Shown here piece by piece: positions 24,470 to 36,641 of a DNA stretch of 64,000 bases; the first letter of the stretch is position 1; each line of letters starts with the position of its first letter. Under the pieces are notes generated by a model. That model saw only the letters and a list, made by a program, of their open reading frames with translations. It had not been told where the DNA came from and ran no database searches. A program made the translations under genes and the position numbers. The stretch comes from Argopecten irradians (taxonomy: Eukaryota; Mollusca; Bivalvia; Pectinida; Pectinidae), in assembly GCF_041381155.1 (NCBI RefSeq), contig NC_091139.1:8990383-9054382 (forward strand). The letters are read 5' to 3'.

Positions 24470-25612
24470 ATAGTGAACATTAATCTTACAAATATTATTG
24501 TGTATCAATCTTTCAAATATTATTTTGTCTCTGTCTTGCATTTTACAAATATTGTGTCGTCCCCTTACACATTGTGTGCTTTCATCTTACAAATAGTGTC
24601 TATTAATCTTACAAACAATGTGATTTCATCTTACAAATATTTGTTTTTTTTAATTTTACAAACATTGTATCTTTATCTTACAAATAATGTTTATCAATCT
24701 TACAAATAATGTTATTTAATCTTACAAACATTGTGTCTTCATCTTACAAATAATGTCTATTAATCTTACAAACATAGTGTCTTCATCTTACAAACAATGA
24801 CTATCAATCTTACAAACATTGTGTATTGATCATACAAATAATGTTTATTGATCATACAAAGATTGACTGTGTATTGATATTACAAATATTGTGTATCAAT
24901 CCTCAAAATATCGTGCATTATTCTTACAACTATTGGGACTAAATCTTAGAAATATTGTGTCTTTATGTTTCAAATATTGTGCATTAATCTTACAAATATT
25001 TATTTTGTATTCATCTTACAAATATTGTGTTTTAATCACCCAAATATTTATTTTGTATTCATCTTACAAATATTGTGTATTAATCTCCCAAATATTGTAC
25101 ATATTAAATATTAATCATACAAATATTGTACATTAATCATAAACATATTGTGTAATAATTTTACAAATAGTGTGTATTAATCACCCAAATATTTATTTTA
25201 TATTCATCTTACAAATATTGTGTATTAATCTCCCAAATATTGTACATATTAAATATTAATCATACAAATATTGTGCATTAATCATAAACATATTGTGTAT
25301 AATCTTACAAATATGTGTATTAATCTACAAATTTGTTATTAATTGTCATTAATCATACAAAATTGTATTAATCTAAAATTGTATAATTTAAAATGTGTGT
25401 ATTAATCTCACAAACATTGTACATTAATCATACATTGTATATAATCTACAATATTGTATATTAAATATTGTGTATTAATCTACAAATGTTGTGTATTAAT
25501 CTCACAAACATTGTACATTAATCATACAAAATGTTACTATATATATCTTACAAATATTAATTTAATCTTACAAATATTACATCTTAATCTTACAGATATT
25601 GTCATTGTGAGC
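24470..25612. repeat. Degenerate minisatellite of about 20-22 bp (aatcttacaaatattgtgta)
   Basis: More than forty imperfect copies of a unit like ttaatcttacaaatattgtg tat. Variants replace ttacaaat by tcccaaat, atacaaat or ataaacat. A larger block (cacccaaatatttattttgt with its neighbours) is repeated around 25036 and 25180, showing duplication of groups of units. Frames through it are repeat artefacts. From 23907 to 24469 I see only AT-rich sequence. Confidence 0.85.
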
Positions 25613-27508
25613 TTGTACTCCCTCTTAATACATTTGAGTATTGTAAAGACAACATTTGTGTTATTTCTCTGACGCTGCAGGTAATGTTTAATGGAATATG
25701 ACTTATTTTAACAAAAAGTGATACCGTAGTTTCTATTAATAATTTGCTCTCCATGAATAGGCTTGTCCCTTTCAAAAATTTCTTCCAGTTTTTACGTAAA
25801 TAATTCAAAATAATGAACAATGTCTAAATTGTGTATATACCACCCTATCCTTAAATATCAAGTTATTGTTTTGAATACGGGCCCACATAAGAAGCAGGCA
25901 GTGAAAGCGTGAATGTTACATAACATAAATGTAGCGGTGCTGTCAATCCCAAGATACACTGAGGTTGGTCTTATATTAATGTATATTAAACCAATTAGGT
26001 TTGAAAAAAGATTTTCTTTGTTCTGCACTCCAAATAATTGTTTTTGTCGATGAAATTAATAAAAGAAATACCATATATCTAAATTCAATAAGAAAAACAA
26101 TTGAAATTTCAGACACATAGTAGTTTAAATGTGCAAGAGATAATGCTAATCTGCAAATATAATGCTTGGGTTATCTTCTTATTGCTTTGATACAGTTACT
26201 GTTATGTTTCTCATTTAAACAGAAACCAAATCCTTACAGACACTAAAAACACTAGTGATTGTATCCAATTAGCCAAATAACCATCCTATATTATCGAAGT
26301 CAGTAGACACAAGCTTGTTAGCAATGAAAGCGTATTTTATCACCGAAACTCGGCCACTCAAGTTCCTTCTATCTCAACTCATTACACATTGGATTTGAAC
26401 TCCGACCCAGAGTCGAGGACATTTTAACCACTCGGTCACTGCAGCCCCTTCTATCTGAACTCCTTACACATGGGATTCGAACTCACCTCTAAGAGGTGAA
26501 GGTTTTGAGGTAATATGTCTGGACATGTTAACCAGTCGGTCACTACAACCCCTTTTGAGTGGTGACACAGTAATTATCACCCATATCTTTTTTTCAGATT
26601 GAAGCATCATGTCGGCGCCTGCTCTAACACAATTTCCCTATAGAAATACGACACACGACATTGTACGTGTCAAATAAAATGTCACGACCACCCCAGGTAC
26701 AGAAAAAAACGCCCGGATGTTATGACAAATTCACGGGATATTATCTGCGAGGAAGATTTACATACAAAAATAGCCACTTAAAAATGATAATTAGTTTCGT
26801 AATTTACATTAGGTGCATTCGATTCACGTGTCATCTCTACATATATATATACTACAGATATATATGAAGTTTAATTGGACTGAAATCTAACCACAATTTC
26901 GTATGAAAAAGACATCTGCATCAATCTTCGGATGGGCGGTTTCAAATTGTATATTCTTATTCAAATAAGATTATGAGATTTAAATCCGATGGATTGACTT
27001 TAATCTGTGATTTTCAAACAACAAATGACAAGCTATTTTTCCTGCATAATCATATTCACAGGCATTCTATTTACAGACACATTTTAATTCATTATGCAAA
27101 AATTCTGAAAAGATTTTTAAGAAATAATACGATGTTATATTCAGCTGTGCCATCTATTTAAATTTTATCTAGCTAACATACATAAAAACCCGCATATTAT
27201 TCCGTCAAAATATTTGACACAATATTGTCTGCGCATACATTTTAAGGAGGCACGTCTATGTATGCTTAGGACATATTGAAACCCATCCTATCAGGAACGG
27301 GATTCAAATCACATGTCCTAGGTGTGCCTTTTTAAGTGATTATGATGTGTGATTGGGATTTTTAACGATTTTTTCATTTTCTTTTGTATCTAGGTTTACT
27401 TTCTTTAAATCCGTTGAGTATGCTCATTCTAATAAAAAAACAATTCTTAGACCATTGTGCCTACATTTTGTGTTACATTACTAGGACATTGGGAGAGAGG
27501 CTTGGTGC
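25613..27508. other. Intergenic, with tRNA-derived SINE fragments
   Basis: No gene recognised. At about 26375-26450 and 26455-26560 two adjacent segments on the minus strand each have a tRNA-like A box (accgagtggttaaaatgtcc, gtgaccgactggttaacatg) and a T-arm-like gagttcaaatcc or gagttcgaatccc, as expected for a tRNA-derived SINE, probably two head-to-tail copies. A third trace (gggattcaaatcacatgtcc) lies near 27299. Confidence 0.5.
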
Positions 27509-30500
27509 ATGAGATGGCTTGGAGTGCTCCTCCTTGTGTTCAGCAAGGTAAATCATTGGAACATGAAATAGACTTTTTTTCTAGACATTTACTAATTATT
27601 TTATTCCATTTCATTTTCTATTTAATTGCAAGTCTGCTGTAACGATTTTGAAGAACTTTCTTTTCCATACAGATTGTTCTATTGTTGTTAAAAAACATAA
27701 GACAAATTTTAGTTATTAGTATCTATATGAGATGTCTCTTACACATATTATGCTTAATTTGATTAATGAAAATATTGACACAATTCTACACATGTATCTA
27801 ACACAGCGTGTACATGTAAGAAAACCCATGGTAGTCGTATTGAAATCCATTACAGATACTTCGTGTCATTGGCCTAATATTCCATAAAACACGATATGAT
27901 TTAAAGTTCCTTCCATATATATATGTATCACATTGATAATTTCATGATAGACTCAATCAATTATTTGGTACATAAAGATATATTCTACCAAATTTTAAAA
28001 ACCATCTTTGTTTGAACAGTACATTGTATATATACTTTACGACTTTTTAACTTGATATGCTACTCCCTGCGATAGACTTCATGCAGTGAGCTACTAATCA
28101 TGTTATGAACCCACAAACTAACATGACATTTGTAAATATTAATTTAAAATATATCTTTTCTAGGGGATGTAAATTCGTTGATTTTTGTGAAAAAACGAAA
28201 TCCACGAAAATTAAACCCCCACGAAAATTAATTATTTCACAGTAACACATGTCTATAAAGTTAACGTGTTTCGTTATTTCAGAACGTATCAGCAGTAACC
28301 CGGACACAGCAGGGTAAGTGTTGCTATGATTAACTGTTTTGGTTAATGCTGGCTGGATTTACTGTTTACTGTTATAAGCCATTACTTTAAGATTTATTGA
28401 GTTTTGTTACTACGATGTTATTGTTTATTACAATTATGTTATGTAATGCACACTTTCAGAATCGGATGGAGAATTTATAGAAATAACGATGAAGTAAACT
28501 CGGGATTATTTAATGTTTTAATACTCATGTAACATATGATGCTGTTTACAATCTTATTAATATTAGAGGGTAGTTTGACTATTCGATACACTCAAAGTAT
28601 TGCAACGTATCGAGGAGAACGGAAGTGGAGCGTAGGTACAAACGTATTCTTAGGTAGATTGCTGTTATTCACAAACAAACGAATAACAGTACAACAATGT
28701 TCTATACAGAACAAAAGAAAGACAACAATGACACTGTGAACGCCGCAATTTAAGTCGATACCGTCAAGATTGGAAATATTCTTATCAATTTGAGATTGGT
28801 GCCTAATATGAACTGTTTCGTGTATCAATGGGAAATGCAAAGTAAAATACCGTATAGCTGGTTCTTTTCGCGGATCAAAGTTTTCGCGATTTGATCTAAA
28901 AACGAGAGAATCATATATTAGGGATTAAGAGTTTTCGCGATATGGATTTAAAGGTAGATATCATTTAACCATTTCTCATAATTTCGCGGATCAAATTTTC
29001 CGATCATAGCAAAGTGCCGCGAAATTGCAAAAATATCATCCCCGCGGAAATAACCGGCTTTACGGTATACATAATTATGCAAACTGACCAGGGACGCTAA
29101 AAGGTTTTATTCGTTTATTACAGTCACATTCCTGTGTTTCGGTAACGATTCCGACAGCAGCCTTCTTCACTTTACCTTCAGGGTCTTGTCCAATCAGGAC
29201 CCTGTGATAGACCTCGTGCCATATGACGCCAGCGCTACCACCCTGGGCGTGGGTAAGAAAACCGGATGTACCTCCGTTAAGGGGGACGGTACGGCGTTCA
29301 GTCCCTTCGAGTTGACCATCACCATAGATACCGATGACCCTACATCTGTCATCAGTTTGACCAACACGTGTGGCATTCAGGAAGTATGGCTTGACTTCTG
29401 TAGCTTTTGTCATGATAATATGTTCATGGTTTGTGTAAGTTTGGTTTTAAATTGCTTTAAATATAAATATATATATATATATTTAATGCAAGTAAACAAT
29501 CTTACATTATATAGCAATTGTTAGGTAAATGTTTGCAACAGTATTATTTCATTTAAAATTATATTTAAAATATCTAAATTATCGTTATTTACAGATAACT
29601 GTTGAAACCCTATTTAAGTTTCGAATTCGGACCATTGGTGACCTTAAACTTGACCTTGGAACAGATGCCTACTACGATTGCCAATGCGATGTGGGAAATC
29701 TTCTAAGAGGTTGGCAAACGGTTGGTCCAGCTTTCGTTGTGTAAGTATATATACCACGGCTTGGATGCATTATGTCATAGATTGTTAAGGTTTGTAGCTG
29801 GTTGCTGGAACTAAAAAAACGAATTTTACTAATCAAAGAAGGAATCGCTCTTCGTGTACATTTCCTTATATCAATCATCTTTTGAATTTTTACGACTTAC
29901 AACAGCTTTCTAACTAATGGGTTGCTAGGGGTTTGACATCCCTGACGATACAGGAGGTCCGAGTAGGAGCTGCACTGAGACTTGTGGACAAGGCTACAGA
30001 CCTCCCCGTTTCTGTGGTGGAACTTGGTGCCGAGGTTTACCTCCAGGTGGTGTATAACCCTCAGACACAAGACAACAACGGTAAGGCTCTACAGTCCACA
30101 CAGAAAAATATCAATGGAAAGTGAAATTAAAAAATTATAAGAAATTTTATGACAGGAAAGACGAAGTATTTAGTAAACAGCCAACAAAATGAAATGAAGC
30201 GGAATTAATTACATATTCCGTCTTTGCATATTACAGAGTTAGCTCCCTTGCGGGTAAGTATCCATTGCGACGTCATTGGTTTTTTTTTTTGGGGGGGGAG
30301 GGCGCGGTTCACGTCGTTTTCTCCGAAAGCTATGACGTTACGCTCCCAAACACATGACGTCACAATCAATACCTACCGGCAGGGCCAGATAACTCTATAA
30401 TATGCACACACAGAATGGAAAGCATGACTGTATAGATTATGTGTCTTGGATACGGATGTGTCTTCTGATTCTGTTAATCATGGTTTTAGTTCCTTAACGA

Positions 30501-33500
30501 TTGTAAACAAACACATGCATAATAAGTACAAAAGCAAAAATTGGTTTGACGATGTTCATTTTATTTGTAACAGCATATGACTCATGTGGAACGTCGTTTT
30601 GGATAGTGTTTGACAGTTCATCACCACAGATAGTTCGAACATACGAATTTTACGTCATAAGTGCCACTCCACTGACGTCACATGTTTCTTTTTGGAACAG
30701 CAGCACGAGTAACGTAGTGGATTCCATAACAGTAGGTCCGTCTTCAGTCGCACGTGTAGATGTTCCTATCGAGATTGCGACGGGTACAGCACTGCTCGTC
30801 ACTGCGACCGAGAAAGTCTATCTCATGGCGTATATCTCCACCTCTGGGGCCAAGTCTATAGCGACAGTGTACCCCGCCGATACTCTAGGAGATGAATACT
30901 ATTTGTCTTCCGCAGATTTCGCCATAGTGATTACCAAGGAGGACGATACCAGAGTCGAAGTTACTTCGACAAGCTATCCTTTATTGATTGACGGTGTCAG
31001 TATATCTGGGGGGTATGTAACCCCTAATAACATAAACAAATTTGACGTCATTCATATTACTAGTAACAACAGTCTCTTGAGTACTATCATAACATCAACT
31101 AAACCAGTGGCTGTGTTTATGGGATTTGATACATCACTTTCCTCGAATAATTACAGAATTGAACAGGCTACAAGTCTACAGAAGTTAGGCACGTCCTTTA
31201 TAGTTCCCTCGGGGTTTGGAGACGTCCAATGTGTCGCTATACGTCCAGGAACAACCGATATATGGTTCCCGTCTAATCAGACGGGATCTTCTGATAACTT
31301 CATTCAGTTAAATCAGCATGGAACGCTTACTTTAACCACTGAAGACGCGTCTTTCATTGAAGTGAGGTCTAGTGAGGCGGTGCTGTGTACGAAATACTAC
31401 CGTGATTCTACTGTCACGTCAATACCACCCATACAACAGTGGTCGACCTTCTATGTGCTGGATGTCGACAGTGCTGACATTGGCTTAGCATTCATTTACA
31501 TCGTGATATTGAATGGAACTGAATCTGAATTACTGTTGAACCAGGAGAGGTTTACGGCACAGAGCACTGAAGTTCAGCATTTAATCTCAGGTAAAATACT
31601 TAATCGAAACTTGTAGCAGTTAGAATATTGAAAATTAAAATCATTAAAGCTATTCTTTTGACATCTTGACATTTTTGACATGTAAAATATGGTTGATAAG
31701 TATGAGAACGAGTAGATAAGTAACCAGACTAAATTCCAGTTTATAATATTTATTGCTTCTCTTTCGATGCGATTTTCCTGTAATGTGACGCAGTTCAGGT
31801 GTCATCAGTCTATAACTGAAACAACCTATATTTAATGTATATATAGAACACATATTGCATGAAAAGTGTGACCGGCTTAGTCAATCAGAAATCGGATGCT
31901 TTGGTTAATTATTGTACGCAATACGATATTTTTTTATTTATTAAAAGTAACATCTTAATAAATTAACTCTGATATATCATTGAATCTCCATATAACAAAG
32001 CAACAATTTGAAAGAAATTGATGAAATGTACAACGCGTTTGTTTTCAGACTCCAACGCTGAAGGTTTGGTTGCAATGAATGTCAGCCTTCCCGTCAACAT
32101 AGCTCTACCTGTGACAGTGTCCCATCCTTCACAGCCGTTTCTAGCCTTATTAGTACTTAACAATGGCTCGCAATTTATGGCTGCCACTGTGCTTCCGGGG
32201 ATTCATTTATCTGACCTGTTTCTCAATGGTGATGTAAGCTACTTCATAAAAACGACACACTATCTATAAAAGAAGACATTTGTACAATAGAATGCCATAA
32301 CGTGGTGCTCATCACTGCCACGATGAATCATTTCAACCGCCTTATATATATGAAAACATGATTTTTGAAATTCTGTATTGCGTTAAATGAAACGATTATC
32401 ATCTTTTATTTAATTAATTTGTCTACCAAAACTCCACCTGATGCTGTCAAATATTTTACGCTTGCCAGTGCTGTTGCTATCTATAATTTGATTCAAACAT
32501 ATTGGACATCACCATGTAAATACTGGACCGCCAAAGGTTATATACTGGGCTACGGTAGGCTAGGTCTGTGAGTTTTGTGTGGCATTTTACTCGAATCTCC
32601 GAGGTATCTGAGGTATCCGGTTGCCTTCTAAACAAAATTCCCTCTTGTGCTTCCAAGGTCATTATATTATAAATAATGACGAAATTGAAATTTGTTGTAA
32701 ATTGATCATTTCTTGTTAAGTTATTTCTAAATACACTAGTTTTGATATCATAACTTACAGATAGAAGATCATGCATGGATTTCTTTGTGGTGTGAAGTTT
32801 ATCAAACGAATTTAATCATTTGATATGGCACGAGCTTTAGGCGAGTGCCATGTCAAACTATTTAACGAATTTTCTAAAATTTCATATCACATAGTCACGA
32901 GTGTAAGATTCTGTTTATCACATAAGTTTATTAATAAAAATTTAAGTAAAAAAATCGTCTCTATATAAAAATAGTAAAAATCAGGCTTGGATATAACGTT
33001 TACTGGGATAATCATGCAACGTCATATATAGATTATGTCTTCAAAACTACTTGTGACGTCGTAATAGTGTTATTACACGTGTGTCTTACGATAGTTGTGA
33101 CATAGTCGTATGACATGGTTGGACGAGCCAGTTATGCGACAAAGTCAATTATACTTATTATTTTCTAGTCACTCAATAAACAATTGCTTTTCAGTACAAG
33201 ATTCTAGTCAATGAAAATGTGAAAATGAGACTGATTATTTATGTTTTTAGCCGTGGTGTTCCCAGACATCGGGCTATAGGGGTGATTTAGTAGATAATGA
33301 CTGTGACGGCTGGGTAGATGAGGAGACGGAATCAGACACTGGTAAATATGTACAGAATCTACTAATAACTCCCTAAAAGCATGCCACCGGAGCTGCCGTT
33401 TAGGCGCTTAATTTTTACTTGAAGCATTTAAAATATCGTATTGATTTATAGAGGAGTTAGGAAGAATAATGATTTTTTTTTTAATCGGCGTTATTTCCAT

Positions 33501-35818
33501 TGTAGTTTTAGTCGATGTAATTTTTTCATATTCATTTGATATTTTTCATGAGTTTGAATATTGACATGCATTGATTTCTAAAGTGAAGATGAACTAATAA
33601 TTTTTTTTTATCACCAGGTAATCCTTATCCTGACTTACCGGCAACCCTGATAGGTAATGTTGCTTTATATTTTTATCCTACGCGAAACGCTTTTGCGGGG
33701 AATATTGTTTTGGGCTCCGTCCGTCCGTTCGTCCGAGATGATTTTCCGGGCTATAACTCCTAAACCGTTTAACGTAGCTCTATGACACTTTCTGAATATG
33801 TCAAACAAGTACCGTAGTTGTGCCTTTTGCTATTTTGGACATTCCATTTTGGGAAGTTTTCCGTTACCATGGAAACTTAGTAAAAAATACCAAATGACTG
33901 TTTCTTTTTGTTTCCGGACTATAACTCCAAAACCGTTTAACGCAGCTCCATGAAAATGTCTATATAAGACAAGTGTTGTGCCCTTGTTGTTCCTTTTGCT
34001 AATGCGGACCTTCAATTTTTGAATTTTTTTTCTGTTACCATGGAAATTTGGTCAAAAATACTTAAGTACATTTTCTTTTTGTTATCTGCTGTTATTTCTT
34101 TTTGCAGTTTTACAATACTATTTACATACATTTAAAGATATACTTGAATAGTTGTTACTTTGACCTTGTTGTATTTGGGTTTCATTCCAACTGCCGGGCG
34201 CGGGAGATAATGCCAAGCTGTGTGGCTCCATGTTTCTTTACATTTTGATATATATTGATGACATGAGAATAAATAGAGGATATACCTTGTTTCTTGATAA
34301 ATACTAGTTATATTTCATCGAGTGAGGTTGAAACTTTGATATTTATTTTTTTTTTTAAAGTTTCCACCTCACGAGTATTTATTAAGATGCCATGTAAATG
34401 TCTGTGTAATAACGTGATCTTGTATTTAGATAACCTCCACCCAGTGCGAGTAAGGCCAGTTGAGTGTGTTGCTAAACCTAACGACGTCTGGTTGGACGAG
34501 GACATATCAAAGATGATTATACAAACATCTGGGTATGTTGTAAAGAATAAATTTTCTGCAAGTAATTTTCAATAAAGAACTGTCCCATTAAAAAATAGAA
34601 AACATGCTAAATAATGTTGATTTAGTAGAAAACTGTTTTTTATCAGTATTTTTTTTTGCATATTATAAAGTTATCTGGCATTGTGAGTATGTATTGATTA
34701 TGACGTCATGTGTTTGAGATCGTAACGCCATATTTTGTAGTGAAAACGGCGTTTGATTTGCTCAGAAAATAATGACCTAACGATTTATAATTCCTTATCA
34801 TGCAAAGACATAATACTACATCCAGAAGATGATTTTGATAAATCGTTAATTTTATCACGTGACTTAGATGCCTACCCACCGGACGTGATGTCTCACCATT
34901 TACTCCATCGTCAACATTTAATATGACCAGTGACCAAGCACCCTTTCCAGTCGTATACAACACCGGAAGTTTCTATATGCCTCGATTTGAAAATCAAGCG
35001 GATGTATATATGAGATGCAGACTAGAGTTTTGTTTTCATTCTGACGACAGTTCATGTACAACGGTAAATACATTAATTTTCAACTGTTAACAGAGAAATG
35101 CAATAAGCTTTTGGATTTATATTGTTGAAATTGATAATTATTAAAAACAATAATTGTGCAGTTTTTTTTAATTTCATGCCTTGGTTTAGAATTGCGTTTC
35201 GCGTATATAGAGTTAAGATTTCAACCATAGAACTTTTTTCTCTTAGTTTTTTGAATGTGTTGTTGAATGTTTTAAGAATAGGGTAAAAGAAATGTTTTCG
35301 AAAAAGGATTATTGGTTTTTTTTTATATAGGATTTATGTCAGGGTAGAAGGCGCCGTAATGCAGACAGTGATTCTGGCTCCCAGGTTATAGGACTACACG
35401 TCACCGTTACCGGGAAACAACTAAATAAATCTGGTATTCCATCAGGTAATTAATATGTCGTTAATCCATGTACTAACCATGTTTTCTAGCTTTAAAACAT
35501 TTATTCAAAATCAACTCTCAACTTTATGTGATTTGTTCAGTCTTGCGCTGATTAATAACAAACTAAAGGAAACTTATTTATGAAAAAATACAATTCGACA
35601 ATGTCGTGTTTATGTATGTTGACAACATCGTTTGCATTACCGTTTAACCGGCCATTAACTGTGTTATTGTTGCAGACTCGGCTGACTCCGTCCAGGAATA
35701 TTGTTTAGAGGACAGACGATTTCTAGGCGTGATTGGTGTTCTTGGCTTCCTGACTCTAACGGCGCTATCGATAACTTTGTATCTTTACTGTAGAGTTCAA
35801 AGACGATATAAACAGTAA
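27509..35818 (+). CDS. ZP-domain membrane protein with an IgGFc-binding block inside ZP-C, 854 aa
   Basis: Thirteen exons join in frame: 27509-27547, 28283-28313, 29124-29434, 29595-29740, 29929-30080, 30574-31590, 32049-32233, 33251-33341, 33618-33653, 34430-34532, 34868-35063, 35331-35445 and 35676-35818 (TAA). Exon 1 is a signal peptide start (MRWLGVLLLVFSK). Exons 3-5 carry a ZP-N-like part (FELTITI, TCGIQ, ITVETLFKFRIRTIGD, AYYDCQC) and the first strand of ZP-C (VVELGAEVYLQVV). Exon 6 (residues about 227-565) is an IgGFc-binding N-terminal domain, starting YDSCGTSFWIVFDSSSP. Exon 8 has the calcium-loop motif DNDCDGWVDEE. Exons 10-12 continue ZP-C: VRVRPVECVAKPND, GCLPTG, ADVYMRCRLEFCF, C..C, then a furin-type site GRRRRN. 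Exon 13 has a transmembrane helix and a short basic tail. ZP modules polymerise at cell surfaces or matrix after furin-type cleavage, and IgGFc-binding domains occur in mucus proteins; the combined role is inferred. Exon phases match the minus-strand paralog. Confidence 0.8.
28848..29069. mobile_element. MITE-like palindromic element (taccgtatagc ends)
   Basis: Left end taccgtatagctggttcttt and right end aaataaccggctttacggta are inverted repeats, with ttcgcgg and cgcgaa motifs inside. It lies in intron 2 of the ZP-IgGFc gene, about 55 bp before exon 3. Related ends occur at 17145-17360. Confidence 0.65.
30225..30406. mobile_element. CRE-bearing MITE, copy 3, in the intron before the IgGFc exon
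   Basis: Ends tgcatattacagagttagct and agataactctataatatgca are inverted, with TGACGTCA at 30355-30362 and gcgacgtcat near 30269. A T-run then G-run (about 30280-30300) sits inside. It lies in the intron that joins the ZP-C first strand to the inserted block. Confidence 0.8.
30574..33653 (+). other. Four-exon IgGFc/calcium-loop block within the ZP gene
   Basis: Exons 30574-31590 (1017 nt), 32049-32233 (185), 33251-33341 (91) and 33618-33653 (36) sum to 1329 nt, exactly 443 codons, and are phase 1 at both outer edges. They encode the IgGFc-binding domain, a beta-rich extension (DSNAEGLVAMNVSLPVNIAL...), PWCSQTSGYRGDLVDNDCDG with WVDEE, and the linker GNPYPDLPATLI. Splicing exon 5 (30080) straight to exon 10 (34430) would restore an uninterrupted ZP-C. 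The block could be a fixed domain insertion, an alternative cassette, or the exons of a nested gene. No separate signal peptide exon or promoter for it was found. Confidence 0.7.
33690..34065. repeat. Two-copy repeat with ctataactcc(a/t)aaaccgttt
   Basis: Two copies about 168 bp apart (from 33746 and 33914) share ctataactccaaaaccgttt followed by aacgcagctc, then ccttttgct and ccgttaccatggaaa. A ccgtccgtccgttcgtcc stretch precedes them. It lies in intron 9 of the ZP-IgGFc gene and looks like a dispersed molluscan repeat; non-coding. Confidence 0.65.
34657..34804. mobile_element. CRE-bearing MITE, copy 4, in the intron after exon 10
   Basis: Ends tgcatattataaagttatct and the worn taattccttatcatgca, with TGACGTCA at 34701-34708 and the shared ttgctcagaaaataatgacc. 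The right arm has lost its second CRE. It ends about 60 bp before the next ZP-C exon. Confidence 0.7.
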
Positions 35819-36354
35819 GTGTTTAAGACATATTTACAAAGGTTGTCAAGTTGAAAATGTACTTTGATTGAACCACAATATAAGATGAGTTTTTTTTATC
35901 CCATGATGTTGGCACCAAATTGATGTGTGAATGCAAATCTAATTATAGTCACTGGTGCATAGTTTTTTTAACACAAACAAAACTGTTTATGCGAAAGTGA
36001 TATTTCAGAAAAAGTATATGCCCAAGCTATTTTTAAAATGATGTGTAGAGCTTAATTACGCATGTGCAAAAGTAGTAACAACGTGTGAAAAGAGCGAATA
36101 TTACAAGTGAAGGCTGTGTTCAATTATTTTAAATCAAAGATGTTTTTGTTTTAAAAGAATCGCATTGTTATGTTTTATATGTTTTGACAATTGTTTATTT
36201 TTTAAGATCTATTTCATTTTTATTGATAGAAATACTACTAATACTATAATATCAATGTACATGGAATCAATATTTAAAATATTTTACATGTCGTACTTTG
36301 CTATACAATGTTAATTCTTATATTTTGATTACATTTATTTACAGTGTACATTAA

Positions 36355-36466
36355 AATAAATTACAATGAATTTCAGTTATGACTTAAGTATCTCTTAATC
36401 ATGTGTTATTGTTAAAATAAAAAAAGTAAATCCGTCAAAATTGTTTTGTGTTAACAGAAATTTATT
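36355..36466. terminator. Facing polyadenylation signals of the two ZP genes
   Basis: AATAAA at 36355-36360 on the plus strand, about 540 bp after the ZP-IgGFc stop, and AATAAA on the minus strand at 36466-36461, about 180 bp after the other ZP gene's stop. The two transcripts would end within roughly 100 bp of each other, so the genes are tail to tail with nearly touching 3' ends. Confidence 0.5.
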
Positions 36467-36641
36467 TAACAGAATAAAAAAATTAAACAACACAACAAAT
36501 AAAACATATAACATATGACACGATAATATAACAGGCAGTGTGTCTTGTTTAGAAGTAACAGGAGGCTCTCAGCCATACGAGAGTATGCCATCCCGGGTTT
36601 TCCCATGGTTTATCACTGACTGTCGTTCAATTTCTCGTCCA

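Noticed and set aside
26375-26565. Functional tRNA gene on the minus strand
   Set aside because: A-box and T-arm traces are present but no cloverleaf with paired acceptor stem; better read as SINE heads. The same applies to 41768-41815 and 53560-53655.
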